Of a DNA stretch of 64,000 nt, positions 16,427-25,502 are shown in pieces. The translations under genes were made by a program, and so were the position numbers. Within the stretch, counting starts at the first letter, position 1, and each line of letters opens with the position of its first letter. The notes under the pieces are model-generated. The model saw only the letters and a list, made by a program, of their open reading frames with translations, ran no database searches and was not told the DNA's origin. Source of the stretch: an uncultured bacterium. GTDB taxonomy: Bacteria > Desulfobacterota > BSN033 > UBA1163. The DNA lies in contig CALLAL010000019.1 in the NCBI GenBank assembly GCA_938002255.1, positions 33,730 to 97,729 of the forward strand, given 5' to 3'.

Positions 16427-17656
16427 ATGAAAGGGTTTTTCAGGGTTCAGACGCCCAAACAACTTCTTGAGAAATTGAACCGCTTTGGGCCGCTTCCCTC
16501 TGAAGTGGTCTCCCTTGAAGATGCTCTTCATCGGATCCTGGCGGAAGATATCCTTTCACCGATAAACCTTCCTGAATTTCCCCGATCCACTGTGGATGGG
16601 TTTGCTCTAAAAGCAAAGGATACCTATGGGGCCTCTGAAAAGAACCCCGCCCTTCTTCAGGTTGTCGGAGAAATCCCGATGGGTCAACTTTCCTCCATCC
16701 ACCTCAAGGATGGGCAAGCCGTCAAGATCGCTACCGGTGGGATGATCCCGGAGGGAGCAGATGGTGTGGAAATGGTTGAATACACAGAATGGGTTGATGC
16801 CCAGACCATCCATGTGTTTAAACCGATCTCTCCTCTGGAGAACGTTATTCAAGTGGGAGAGGATATTAAAGAAGGAGAGATCGTCCTAAAAAAAGGACGC
16901 CCCATTCGGCCTCAAGAGAGTGGACTACTTGCCGGAATCGGTTGGACCAAAGTCAGAGTATTCCTCAAACCGAAGGTGGGGATCATCTCCTCTGGAGATG
17001 AAATCGTTCCTGTTGAACAAAAGCCAAAGCCCGGAGAGGTGAGGGATATCAACCGCTACACCATTTCTTCTATGGTAAGAGAAGCCGGTGGAATTCCAAT
17101 CTTCTTGGGAATTGCCCGAGATTGTTTTCATGAGATCAAAGAAAAGATCGAATCAGGGTTAAGACAATCCGATATGGTCGTCATCACCGGAGGAAGTTCT
17201 GTGGGAACCCTTGATCTGGTTGGAGAAGTCTTCCAATCTTTTCATGGAACCGAGATCTTAGGACACGGAATCTCCATCAGGCCTGGAAAACCCACCTTGC
17301 TTGCCGAAATCGAGAGAAAACCCCTCTTGGGACTTCCGGGCCATCCTGTTTCTGCCATGGTCATCTTTCATCTTTTTGGAAAGGCTCTACTGAACATCCT
17401 TTCGGGGGTTTCTGAAGAGACAGGACCAAAGAGGATAGGGAAAGCAAAAGCCGGTCGAAATATCCCGTCTGTGGCAGGAAGAGAGGATTACGTCAGGGTC
17501 AAATTGGAAGAAAGGGATGGAACCCTCTGGGCTTACCCTGTTTTTGGGAAATCCGGAGCCATTGCCCACTTGGCTTATGCGGATGCCTTACTCAAGATCG
17601 GAATCGATGAAGAAGGATTGGCAGAAGGAGAAGAAGCTGAAGTGATATTCATATGA
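16427..17656 (+). CDS. moeA: Molybdopterin molybdenumtransferase
   Basis: The protein has 409 residues from the ATG at 16427 and joins molybdate to adenylylated molybdopterin to give Moco. It has FPRSTVDGFALKA (domain I/III), ATGGMIPEGADGVEMVE, and the MoCF-binding motifs VGIISSGDEIV and VITGGSSVGTLDLV in domain III. A C-terminal domain IV follows. Length is normal. It is first in the operon under the riboswitch and overlaps the second moeA-like gene by 4 bases (ATGA), implying translational coupling. Two MoeA-type proteins side by side may divide Mo and W insertion, as proposed for organisms with both metals. Confidence 0.92.
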   Translation: MKGFFRVQTPKQLLEKLNRFGPLPSEVVSLEDALHRILAEDILSPINLPEFPRSTVDGFALKAKDTYGASEKNPALLQVVGEIPMGQLSSIHLKDGQAVKIATGGMIPEGADGVEMVEYTEWVDAQTIHVFKPISPLENVIQVGEDIKEGEIVLKKGRPIRPQESGLLAGIGWTKVRVFLKPKVGIISSGDEIVPVEQKPKPGEVRDINRYTISSMVREAGGIPIFLGIARDCFHEIKEKIESGLRQSDMVVITGGSSVGTLDLVGEVFQSFHGTEILGHGISIRPGKPTLLAEIERKPLLGLPGHPVSAMVIFHLFGKALLNILSGVSEETGPKRIGKAKAGRNIPSVAGREDYVRVKLEERDGTLWAYPVFGKSGAIAHLAYADALLKIGIDEEGLAEGEEAEVIFI

Positions 17657-19566
17657 AACGAAACATTTATCTCAAGAAAAAATCCCTCGAAGAAGCGAAA
17701 AGGCTTTCATCCATGCTGGCCGGACTCATTCACCTCGGCGATGAAACAATCCCTGTCATTCAGGCACGGGGAAGGGTAACGTCCCAACCAATCTTCGCTA
17801 AAATCTCTTCTCCCCCTTTCCATTGTGCGGCAATGGACGGTATCGCAGTGAGAGCAGAATCAACCTACGGAGCCACAGAGGATGCTCCCAGAGTGGTGCG
17901 TCTCGGTCAAGAAGCCATCTTCATCAATACTGGACAGCCCCTTCCGCCAGGGATGAATGCCGTCATCATGATTGAAGACATTCATCAGATCGATTCCGCA
18001 AGGGTGGAGATCAGAGAGGCTGCGTATCCCTGGCAGCATGTGAGACCGATCGGAGAGGACATCGTCGCAACGGAAATGGTTTTACCTGCAAGCCACAAAC
18101 TTACCCCTTATGATATTGGAGCCCTTCTGGCGAGCGGGTATCAAAAAATTCAGGTAAAAACGAAACCGAAAGTTCTGATCCTCCCCACCGGCTCAGAATT
18201 AATTGAACCGAAAGACGTCAATCTATCAGAGCCATTGACGAAAGTGATCGAATCCAATTCCTATGTTTTACACCAATTAGTCATCGAAGATGGAGGAGAA
18301 CCCAGCAGGCATCCGATTGTGGAAGACGATTTCGATCAGATACGAAACACCCTCCTCTCAAAGGCTAAAGAAGTTGATCTCATTTTGATTATCGCAGGCT
18401 CTTCTGCGGGAACCAGAGATTATACCCGTTCCATCATTGAAAAAGAGGGAGAGATCTATGCCCATGGCATTTCCATGATGCCAGGGAAACCGGCTCTTTT
18501 GGGAAGGATGAAAAACCGACCCATCATCGGCATTCCAGGTTATCCTGTATCGGCAATCATGGCCTATGAAGAATTGGTACGTCCCCTTCTTTACCAGGTT
18601 TTCCAACTCATCAAACCAGAAAGGGTCAGACTGAGGGTTTATCCGACTCGGAACATTCCATCAAAACTCGGAACCGAGGAATTCTTGAGGGTGAATGTTG
18701 GGAAAGTGGGAGAAACATTTTATGCTTCTCCCCTTCCCCGTGGCTCTGGAATCATTACCTCTTTGACGAAAGCGGATGGCATCCTCCGAATTCCCTCTCT
18801 CTCAGAGGGGGTGGAAGAGAGTCGAGAGGTCGAAGTTGAACTCTTCAGGCCCCTTGAAGTCATTCTTCAAAACGTGGTGATGGTCGGAAGTCATGATCTC
18901 ACCCTTGATCTCTTAGCCAACCTCCTCAGGGAATTTTATCCCCCTATCTTTCTCTCCTCCCAATCCGTAGGCAGTTTAGGAGGCCTTCTCGCCTTAAAAA
19001 ATGGCTTTTGTCATCTGGCAGGAACCCATCTTCTCGACCCCGAGACAGGGGAATACAATATCCCCTACCTTCGAACCTATTTGGGAGAGATGAAGGTGAA
19101 GGTGATCAACCTGGTCTATCGGGAGCAGGGTCTCATGGTCCAGAGAAATAATCCAAAAGGGTTAAGAAGTTTAAAGGATCTTTTGAGGGAAGATATCTCT
19201 TTCATCAATCGTCAAAAAGGCTCTGGAACACGAATCCTTCTCGATCACGAGCTAAAAAAACTCTCCATTGAACCCACTCAGATTCGAGGATATGAAAGGG
19301 AGGAATATACCCACATGGCGGTAGCCTCTTTGGTGGCCAGTGGTATGGTGGATGCTGGGCTGGGAATTCTATCTTCAGCCAAAGCGCTGAATCTCGACTT
19401 TATTCCTGTATCCAAAGAGCGCTACGATCTGGTCATTCCGTCCATTTATTTAAATGAGGAGAAAGTTGAGAAAGTGATTGAGACCATTCGTTCCAAAAAA
19501 TTTAAAGAAGAAGTCCTCCGCCTGGGAGGATATGATGTGTCAAAAACAGGAGAAGAGCTTCTTTAA
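17653..19566 (+). CDS. MoeA-like protein fused to a periplasmic-binding-protein-like domain
   Basis: The protein has 637 residues. Residues 1 to about 400 are a second MoeA (FHCAAMDGIAVRAES, VLILPTGSELIE, LIIAGSSAGTRDYT, MPGKPALLG). Residues of about 415 to 637 are a PBP-like domain (HDLTLDLLANLLR, GSGTRILLDHELK), as in the MoeA-PBP fusions known in archaea and Desulfobacterota. The fused domain resembles oxyanion-binding proteins but lacks a signal peptide, so it would act in the cytoplasm, perhaps delivering or sensing molybdate or tungstate. It overlaps moeA by 4 bases. The MoeA part is complete, not decayed. Confidence 0.9.
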   Translation: MKRNIYLKKKSLEEAKRLSSMLAGLIHLGDETIPVIQARGRVTSQPIFAKISSPPFHCAAMDGIAVRAESTYGATEDAPRVVRLGQEAIFINTGQPLPPGMNAVIMIEDIHQIDSARVEIREAAYPWQHVRPIGEDIVATEMVLPASHKLTPYDIGALLASGYQKIQVKTKPKVLILPTGSELIEPKDVNLSEPLTKVIESNSYVLHQLVIEDGGEPSRHPIVEDDFDQIRNTLLSKAKEVDLILIIAGSSAGTRDYTRSIIEKEGEIYAHGISMMPGKPALLGRMKNRPIIGIPGYPVSAIMAYEELVRPLLYQVFQLIKPERVRLRVYPTRNIPSKLGTEEFLRVNVGKVGETFYASPLPRGSGIITSLTKADGILRIPSLSEGVEESREVEVELFRPLEVILQNVVMVGSHDLTLDLLANLLREFYPPIFLSSQSVGSLGGLLALKNGFCHLAGTHLLDPETGEYNIPYLRTYLGEMKVKVINLVYREQGLMVQRNNPKGLRSLKDLLREDISFINRQKGSGTRILLDHELKKLSIEPTQIRGYEREEYTHMAVASLVASGMVDAGLGILSSAKALNLDFIPVSKERYDLVIPSIYLNEEKVEKVIETIRSKKFKEEVLRLGGYDVSKTGEELL

Positions 19567-19672
19567 TTGTGTCATGCAGAGGGCCGATTGCGGAGTGTAA
19601 ACCCCGAAGATCAGATCGCTACCTTTTATTTAAGGGGTTTCATTCCAAAATCCGAAATCCAAAACGAATCCT

Positions 19673-20656
19673 ATGTTATTCGATCCCTATCAACGAAAAA
19701 TCAACTATCTTCGGATCTCAGTGACCGACCGCTGCAACCTTCGTTGTCGTTACTGTATGCCCGAAGAAGGACTTTCTCTCATTGCCCATGACGAAATTTT
19801 AACCTATGAGGAGATTCTAAGGATCGTCCGCGTCTTTGCTAAAGAGGGAATGTCAAAGGTTCGGCTGACGGGTGGAGAACCCCTGGTGAGAAACGGAATC
19901 GTCCAGTTCATCTCCCGGCTTTCTCAGATTGAAGAGATCAGGGATCTGAGTCTGACAACCAACGGGCTCCTTCTGAAAGACTTTGCCTCAGACTTAAAGC
20001 GTGCAGGGCTAAAGAGGATTAACATCAGCCTTGATACGCTCAACCATGAAAAATTCTCTCAGATCACCCGAAGGAATGGCTTTGAGAGGGTGTGGCAGGG
20101 TATCGAAGAAGCGATGCGGGTTTCCCTCTTTCCCATCAAAATCAACATGGTCGCTATCAAAGGCTTAAACGACGATGAAATTGAGGCCTTTGCTCGGCTC
20201 ACGCTCCACTATCCTCTGATCGTACGTTACATTGAGTATATGCCTTCCGGTAAGGGTGACGAATGGAAGGACGGAGAAATTTTAACCGTCTTGGAGATAA
20301 AACATCGTCTCGAAGGGATGGGAAACCTCATTCCCATCCCTTCGGACCAATGGGATGGTCCGGCCCGACGATATCGACTCGAAGGGGCGATGGGCGAGAT
20401 TGGATTGATCGGGCCAGTGAGCGACCACTTCTGTGGAAATTGCAATCGGTTACGTTTGACTCCAGATGGAAAGATTCGGACCTGTCTTTTTTCGGATGAG
20501 GAAATCGATGTAAAACGATTTCTGCGAAACGGCGGAAGCGATGAAGATGTGAAAAAACAACTTCTTCTCGCTCTTCAAACCAAGCCTGAAAGACATCTCA
20601 TTAATACGCATCAGTTCAAAAAATGCCAGAGAAATATGTCCGCAATAGGAGGATAA
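19673..20656 (+). CDS. moaA: GTP 3',8-cyclase
   Basis: The first enzyme of Moco synthesis, a radical SAM protein converting GTP to 3',8-cyclo-7,8-dihydro-GTP. The protein has 327 residues. The N-terminal SAM cluster is bound by Cys21, Cys25 and Cys28 (CNLRCRYC). The substrate cluster near the C-terminus is bound by Cys254, Cys257 and Cys271 (CGNCNR...RTC). It ends in the conserved Gly-Gly tail (SAIGG) that the reaction needs. The gap of 106 bases after the MoeA-PBP gene has no strong ribosome site, so translation may be modest. Confidence 0.95.
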   Translation: MLFDPYQRKINYLRISVTDRCNLRCRYCMPEEGLSLIAHDEILTYEEILRIVRVFAKEGMSKVRLTGGEPLVRNGIVQFISRLSQIEEIRDLSLTTNGLLLKDFASDLKRAGLKRINISLDTLNHEKFSQITRRNGFERVWQGIEEAMRVSLFPIKINMVAIKGLNDDEIEAFARLTLHYPLIVRYIEYMPSGKGDEWKDGEILTVLEIKHRLEGMGNLIPIPSDQWDGPARRYRLEGAMGEIGLIGPVSDHFCGNCNRLRLTPDGKIRTCLFSDEEIDVKRFLRNGGSDEDVKKQLLLALQTKPERHLINTHQFKKCQRNMSAIGG

Positions 20657-20753
20657 TTCCCATTGTGAGAGATAAAGCGTAAAGAGTAAGAAGGTTTCCT
20701 TGAACGTCACGCCTCACGTATAACGTGGACCACAGAGGGGAGAGGAGAATGGG

Positions 20754-21239
20754 ATGGCAAAGTTAACCCATTTTGATAAAAAGGGTCAAGCCAGGATGGT
20801 GGATGTCAGTAGCAAGACTGAGACGCTGAGAGAAGCCATTGTCCGTGGATCGGTCTTCATGAAACCCACAACCTTTAAAAAGATTATGACGGGGAAGATC
20901 GCTAAGGGAGATGTCCTCTCTGTGGCAAAAGTCGCAGGAATGATGGCCGCGAAGAAGACCGCAGAAATTATTCCAATGTGCCACCCCCTCAATCTCTCCT
21001 ATGTAGAAATTAACTTTTTCCCCCATGAGAACAAAAGTCGGATTGACATCGAGGCAAAAGTCAAAATTAAGGCACAAACCGGCGTAGAGATGGAGGGCAT
21101 GGTGGCTGTGGCTGCTGCTGGGCTTACGATTTATGATATGTGCAAAGCCATTGACCGGGGCATGGTGGTCTCGAACATCCATCTGGTTAAGAAGACCGGT
21201 GGAAAGAGCGGCACTTATACCGCAAATCGTAAGGGATGA
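20754..21239 (+). CDS. moaC: Cyclic pyranopterin monophosphate synthase
   Basis: The protein has 161 residues and works directly after MoaA, forming cyclic pyranopterin monophosphate. The family motifs are intact: MVDVSSKTETLREA, IPMCHPLNLSYVEI, TGVEMEGMVAVAAAGLTIYDMCKAID and KTGGKSG. The ATG follows GAGAGGAGAATGGG. It is 97 bases after moaA and 81 bases before the MOSC gene. No moaD or moaE is in the window, so molybdopterin synthase must be encoded elsewhere. Confidence 0.95.
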   Translation: MAKLTHFDKKGQARMVDVSSKTETLREAIVRGSVFMKPTTFKKIMTGKIAKGDVLSVAKVAGMMAAKKTAEIIPMCHPLNLSYVEINFFPHENKSRIDIEAKVKIKAQTGVEMEGMVAVAAAGLTIYDMCKAIDRGMVVSNIHLVKKTGGKSGTYTANRKG

Positions 21240-21320
21240 GGGAAAAGGGACTCGACCCCTAACGCCTTACAATTTACGCTTCCCGATCCTGACGATCCTA
21301 TGATGGAAGGAGTGGATGGA

Positions 21321-21770
21321 ATGACAGGAACACAAAAAGGCAAAGTATTGGCAGTAAACATCAGCGAAGAAAAAGGCACCAAGAAGACGAATGTCCAATC
21401 CTGCATCCTTTTAAAGGACTTTGGCCTCAAGGGTGATGCTCATGGGGGTCCCTGGCACAGACAGGTGAGCCTATTGGCCAATGAATCGATCGAAAAGATG
21501 AAAGCCAAAGGATTAAAGGTGGGCTTTGGAGATTTTGCAGAGAATATCACAACCGAAGGCGTTGACCTTGTCAACCTTCCCATTGGAACCGAAATTTATA
21601 TTGGAAAATCGATCGTTCTTCGCGTGACTCAGATCGGAAAAGAATGTCATGAACGATGCGCAGTCTATTATCAGGCAGGAGACTGCGTCATGCCAAGAGA
21701 GGGAATCTTCGCGGAAGTGGTCAGCGAAGGGGAGGTGAAGGTAGGAGATGAAATTATAATCGGTTGTTGA
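21321..21770 (+). CDS. MOSC-domain protein
   Basis: The protein has 149 residues from the ATG at 21321, chosen because AAGGAG lies 8 bases before it; an ATG at 21300 would add 7 residues. It is a stand-alone MOSC domain with DFGLKGDAHGGPWHRQVSLL, the FGDFAENITTEG stretch and the conserved cysteine region ITQIGKECHERCAVY. MOSC domains bind or sulfurate Moco-type cofactors. In Desulfobacterota a small MOSC gene is often next to mog, as here. A role in transfer or maturation of Moco is inferred. Confidence 0.88.
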   Translation: MTGTQKGKVLAVNISEEKGTKKTNVQSCILLKDFGLKGDAHGGPWHRQVSLLANESIEKMKAKGLKVGFGDFAENITTEGVDLVNLPIGTEIYIGKSIVLRVTQIGKECHERCAVYYQAGDCVMPREGIFAEVVSEGEVKVGDEIIIGC

Positions 21771-21854
21771 ACCATTAGGGCGGCTTGAGTTACTTAGGTA
21801 ACGAAGTGAATAAACACAATAAACCACCAAATCCAGTAACATGTTGAGCCACTT

Positions 21855-22346
21855 ATGTTTAAAGTAGCCATTTTAACCATCAGTGATAAAGGTTCTAAAG
21901 GGGAACGTGAAGATTCAAGCGGTCCCCTGATTGAGGAGATGGTCAAGGATTTGCCCGCTCGGGTGACCCATTATGAAATCATTCCCGACGAGAAAGAGCA
22001 GATTACGAGCGCTTTAATCAAATGCGCAGACAGTTTAAAAGTAGATCTCATCCTTACAACGGGGGGAACCGGGTTGAGTCCAAGGGATGTCACCCCTGAT
22101 GCCACTCTCGAAGTGATGGAAAAAGAAGTTCCTGGGTTCTCTGAGGCGATGAGAGCAGAGAGCCTCAAAAAAACGCCCCATGCTATGATTTCAAGGGCTG
22201 TTGCAGGAACCCGGGGCTCAAGTTTGATTGTCAATCTGCCCGGGAGCCCGAAAGGAGTCAGAGAAAATCTGTCGGTGATCCTCCCTGCCTTACCCCATGC
22301 CCTTTCTAAACTTAAAGGCGACCCATCAGAATGCGGTCAAATGTAA
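21855..22346 (+). CDS. mog: Molybdopterin adenylyltransferase (MogA/MoaB type)
   Basis: The protein has 163 residues of the MoCF-binding fold. It has an N-terminal AILTISDKGSKGEREDSSGP, the TTGGTGLSPRDVTPDAT loop that binds molybdopterin, and a C-terminal IVNLPGSPKGVRENL. It activates molybdopterin with ATP before MoeA inserts the metal. It is the last gene of the riboswitch-controlled operon and converges on the dehydrogenase gene, with 18 bases between stops. MogA and MoaB cannot be separated by motif alone. Confidence 0.9.
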   Translation: MFKVAILTISDKGSKGEREDSSGPLIEEMVKDLPARVTHYEIIPDEKEQITSALIKCADSLKVDLILTTGGTGLSPRDVTPDATLEVMEKEVPGFSEAMRAESLKKTPHAMISRAVAGTRGSSLIVNLPGSPKGVRENLSVILPALPHALSKLKGDPSECGQM

Positions 22347-22364
22347 GGTCATCACGATGAGAAA

Positions 22365-23390
22365 TCATCCCCACCTCTCCAGCCACTTTCGCTTTCCCTC
22401 TGTATTGACCGCATAAAAAGGCCACTCCCCTTTTAGGGCCAGCACCACCTGCCCCATGGGCTTGTGCCAAAATTCAGGGCCTGAATCAGCGGCAGTCGAA
22501 TACCAGGCACTATGCCCTGTGAGGATGACATGGTCCATTTTTAACAGAGGATTCTCAGGATGGATGGGATCATCGACAGTAACATCAAGCCCTGCCCCAG
22601 CGATGAGCCCCTCCTGGAGGGCTCGGATGAGCGCGGGTTGATCTACAATCTCTCCACGGGCATCATTGATGAGATAACAGGTACGTTTCATCTTCTTGAA
22701 CTCAGAATACCCAATCATATTTCTCGTTTCGTCATTGAGCAGGGCATGAATGGCGATGAAATCAGATTCCCTCAAAAGAGTTTCGAAATCAACGGGGATC
22801 ACCCCCCGACTCCGCATGACTTCCCCAAAGACATAGGGGTCATAAGCAAGGACTCTCATGCCTAATCCTTTGGCTTTAAGGGCCGTCGCAGTCCCAATCC
22901 TGCCTAAACCAATAATGCCCAGGGTCTGGTCTCGGAGACGAAAAATGGGATACATCCCTTCCATCACGGTTTTCCGATTCGGCGGGATGAAATTAACCTG
23001 CCTCTCCCGGACCATTCGATCCAGGGGCAGCAGCTTATAGGCCAGAGCCAGCATCAGGGCAATCGCCCGGCCTGAGACCTCATCAATGCAGTAATCAGGA
23101 ACATTCGTCACTGCAATCCCGAGTTCTGTGGCTGCCTGGATGTCGATCCGGTCATAGGCATTGCCCAAACTCGCCACGATTCGACATCGGGGAAGCTGCT
23201 GGAGTACCCTTCGGGTAAAGGGTTGAATCGGGCCAGAGCAGATCACGGCATCGGCGTCCACTAAATGGGTCAGAAGTTCTTCTTCAGTTCGCCAAAACCC
23301 ATTAACCAATGTTGCCTCCAAAGATTTAAGAAGATCTTCTCCAAAATCCAAACCAGGGGTATAGATAGCGTTGACGACTTTAAACGGCAT
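22365..23390 (-). CDS. D-isomer-specific 2-hydroxyacid dehydrogenase (CtBP-like)
   Basis: The protein has 341 residues. The NAD-binding domain carries GLGRIGTATALKAKGLGM. The catalytic Arg is in NDARGEIVD and the catalytic His in LTGHSAWYS. At the position usually held by the catalytic Glu (as in DVFxxEP) this protein has VTVDDP, so Asp replaces Glu. It resembles C-terminal-binding-protein-like dehydrogenases more than phosphoglycerate dehydrogenase. The likely reaction is reduction or oxidation of a 2-keto/2-hydroxy acid with NAD(H). It lies 68 bases downstream of the RidA gene on the same strand, and the pair may act on an imino or keto acid. Confidence 0.85.
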   Translation of the reverse strand: MPFKVVNAIYTPGLDFGEDLLKSLEATLVNGFWRTEEELLTHLVDADAVICSGPIQPFTRRVLQQLPRCRIVASLGNAYDRIDIQAATELGIAVTNVPDYCIDEVSGRAIALMLALAYKLLPLDRMVRERQVNFIPPNRKTVMEGMYPIFRLRDQTLGIIGLGRIGTATALKAKGLGMRVLAYDPYVFGEVMRSRGVIPVDFETLLRESDFIAIHALLNDETRNMIGYSEFKKMKRTCYLINDARGEIVDQPALIRALQEGLIAGAGLDVTVDDPIHPENPLLKMDHVILTGHSAWYSTAADSGPEFWHKPMGQVVLALKGEWPFYAVNTEGKRKWLERWG

Positions 23391-23458
23391 TGGCTTTTCT
23401 CCTTTCTCAATCTTTTAGAGGCATCCCCTCTCCAAACGATTTGAGTGCCTTTTCGGGA

Positions 23459-23863
23459 TCACATTCTTTTTGAGGTGTGAGATCTTCGTCGTGGAACATA
23501 AGCAATGCATTCGATTTCAATTAACATCTCTGGGAGAGCCAAGCCGGTGATGACCGTTGAACGAGCAGGCAAAGGCTCAACGAAGTACTCCTTATACACC
23601 AGATTCATCTTGTTGAAGTCTTTTTCCCTTCGAAGGAAAACGGTTACCTTCACCACATCCTTTAGGGAGGCTCCTCCAGCCATTAAAACCTTTTGTAAAT
23701 TTTCTAAACATAATCTGGTTTGGGCCTCAACACTTTTGACTTTCTTCCCCTCAGCATCAACAAAACCGACCTGCCCTGAAACGAAGATAAAATCGCCTGC
23801 TCGAATCCCCGGCGAAAAAGGGAGCGGAAGGGACTGGGGTAAGGTGATGACTTCTTTTTTCAT
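23459..23863 (-). CDS. RidA family enamine/imine deaminase
   Basis: The protein has 134 residues from the ATG at 23863, which follows GGGAGGAGG; the longer open frame upstream is not supported. The RidA/YjgF fold is shown by FSPGIRAGDFIFVSGQVGF, the conserved TRLCLENLQKVL and the C-terminal LPARSTVITGLALPEMLIEIECIA. The conserved active-site Arg is present in LPARST. RidA hydrolyses reactive 2-aminoacrylate-type enamines released by PLP enzymes. It sits before the hydroxyacid dehydrogenase gene and is divergent from DUF169. Confidence 0.9.
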   Translation of the reverse strand: MKKEVITLPQSLPLPFSPGIRAGDFIFVSGQVGFVDAEGKKVKSVEAQTRLCLENLQKVLMAGGASLKDVVKVTVFLRREKDFNKMNLVYKEYFVEPLPARSTVITGLALPEMLIEIECIAYVPRRRSHTSKRM

Positions 23864-23964
23864 GGGTACCTCCTCCCTGGATATGATCATCGTCCCCCTG
23901 ATAGAATGTGTAAGAGGTTGTATGGGATGATGGTTTATGTTACAAAATTTAAAAGGAGATTTCA

Positions 23965-24726
23965 ATGACCAATTTTTCTGAAAATCCACTCTGGCAACGG
24001 TTTCGAGAGGCCATTGGGCTAAACGAATCCCCCCTCGGTATTTTTTACACCAACGATCCACCGGAAGGCATCAGTCCGAAAGAAGGGGTTCATGGATGCA
24101 TGATCGGGCTTCTTCAGCATGCAAGGAATAAGGGAAAGACCGTCTATTTTGATAAAACCCATTTTGGATGCCCAGGAGGAGCTTATTACATGGGTTTTTT
24201 TGAATCGCCCCGACCCAATATCGAATATTTCCTCTCCTGTGGGATTCCGGGAGAAATGGAAGGGGAGCGCTACATCAAAACGCCGGAGCGGGCAAGAGAA
24301 TACTTCGCTAAAATGATCCCAAGACGGGCGCCTGCAACCTACTGTGTCTTTAAACCTATTGAGCAATTTCACGATGGGGTTTCCCCAGAGGTGGTGGTCT
24401 TTTTTGCCTCACCGGATCTCCTGTCTGGCCTTTTTACCTTGACCAATTACGCCCTTGAACGAACAGATGCGGTCTTCGCACCCTTTGGCTCTGGTTGCGG
24501 AACGATTCTTACCTATCCTTTGAAAGAAGCCATCCGGGAGCAACCTCGAGCGATTCTCGGGATGTTTGACGTCTCAGCAAGGCCCATGGTCGAGCGTCAT
24601 ATCTTGACTCTCTCGATGCCTTATACCCTCTTTTTAACCCTTTTAGAGAATGTCTCTGGTAGTTTTCTTGAAACCGAAAGCTGGAAGAAGGTTCATCGAA
24701 GGATTCAAAAATCACAGGGAGAATAA
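23965..24726 (+). CDS. DUF169 family protein
   Basis: The protein has 253 residues of the DUF169 family, typical of anaerobes. It has an N-terminal SPLGIFYTNDPPEG, a cysteine motif FGCPGGAYYMGF, a central SPEVVVFFASPDLLSG and FAPFGSGCGTILTYPL. The conserved cysteines suggest a cluster or thiol function, but no activity is established for the family. The ATG follows AAAGGAG. It is divergent from RidA and is followed 48 bases later by the yjbQ-type gene. The family is recognised from memory of the motifs. Confidence 0.8.
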   Translation: MTNFSENPLWQRFREAIGLNESPLGIFYTNDPPEGISPKEGVHGCMIGLLQHARNKGKTVYFDKTHFGCPGGAYYMGFFESPRPNIEYFLSCGIPGEMEGERYIKTPERAREYFAKMIPRRAPATYCVFKPIEQFHDGVSPEVVVFFASPDLLSGLFTLTNYALERTDAVFAPFGSGCGTILTYPLKEAIREQPRAILGMFDVSARPMVERHILTLSMPYTLFLTLLENVSGSFLETESWKKVHRRIQKSQGE

Positions 24727-24774
24727 GTCTTTTAGGCATCCCCTCTCTCAGTCATTGATGAAAAAGGACGGAGC

Positions 24775-25191
24775 ATGATCCATTCCGAAACCATCTCACT
24801 TCGTACCAAAGGGTTTAGTGACGTCTTAGATATTACGCCTCAGGTGGCTACCGCCCTTGATCGCTCACAAATCAAAAATGGTCTGGTCACAATATTTTGC
24901 CCCGGATCGACAGGAGCAATCACCACGATAGAATATGAATCGGGTGTACTAAAAGATCTCCAAAAAGCTATTGAAACCCTCGTCCCCTCTCATCTCCCTT
25001 ACGAACATGATCGACGCTGGGGCGATGGAAATGGATTTTCCCATGTGAGGGCAGCACTTTTAAAACCCTCTCTCACCATTCCAGTCATTAATGGGGAGCT
25101 GACTCTCGGGACATGGCAGCAGATTGTCTTTATCGATTTTGATAATCGAAGCAGAGAGAGGAAACTGAAGGTTCAAATCCTGGGAGAATAA
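24775..25191 (+). CDS. YjbQ/UPF0047 family protein
   Basis: The protein has 138 residues and matches the UPF0047 family throughout. It has IFCPGSTGAITTIEYE, LPYEHDRRWGDGNGFSHVRAAL with the conserved His residues, and a C-terminal LGTWQQIVFIDFDNRSRERKL. Members have secondary thiamine-phosphate synthase activity in vitro; the physiological role is unsettled. It follows the DUF169 gene and converges on the small ferredoxin gene with 14 bases between stops. Confidence 0.88.
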   Translation: MIHSETISLRTKGFSDVLDITPQVATALDRSQIKNGLVTIFCPGSTGAITTIEYESGVLKDLQKAIETLVPSHLPYEHDRRWGDGNGFSHVRAALLKPSLTIPVINGELTLGTWQQIVFIDFDNRSRERKLKVQILGE

Positions 25192-25205
25192 AACCCATTT
25201 TGTCT

Positions 25206-25442
25206 TTAAAGAATATCTTTTAAGAGCATGCGGGCGATTTCTGACATTTCCGGTTCTAACTCTTTGACCGTAATGGCTTTCTCCTTGCAAATTTCGACAC
25301 AACTCTGACAACCGAGGCATTCCTTAACTCTCGCTGGGATGGATTTGCCGTCCCTCATCTCAAACACACTCACCGTACAAACTTCCAAGCATTCTTCACA
25401 ACCGTTACATTTTTGGATGTCCACCATCACCTCAAAAGCCAT
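25206..25442 (-). CDS. Small 2[4Fe-4S] ferredoxin
   Basis: The protein has 78 residues. Two cluster motifs are complete: Cys12, 15, 18 and 22 (CNGCEECLEVC) and Cys42, 45, 48 and 52 (CLGCQSCVEIC). A short acidic C-terminal helix (PEMSEIARMLLKDIL) follows. The ATG is preceded by AAAGGAGG. It is transcribed away from the CooS-like operon, and a TTGTATACAA palindrome lies about 50 bases before its start. It is therefore probably part of the same regulon and could feed electrons to or from that operon. Confidence 0.88.
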   Translation of the reverse strand: MAFEVMVDIQKCNGCEECLEVCTVSVFEMRDGKSIPARVKECLGCQSCVEICKEKAITVKELEPEMSEIARMLLKDIL

Positions 25443-25492
25443 AGGATTGGAATCCTCCTTTTCAGGGACAAATCTGAATACCGAAAATCAAA

Positions 25493-25502
25493 TTGTATAC
25501 AA
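25493..25502. promoter_or_regulatory. GTATAC-centred palindrome 1, probable GntR operator
   Basis: TTGTATACAA is a perfect 10-bp palindrome within AATTGTATACAAAT, and the same 14-mer occurs inverted at palindrome 2. It lies in front of the minus-strand ferredoxin gene. GTATAC-centred palindromes are typical operators of FCD-type GntR regulators (UxuR/ExuR class), and such a regulator is encoded at 33934-34620. Confidence 0.6.
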
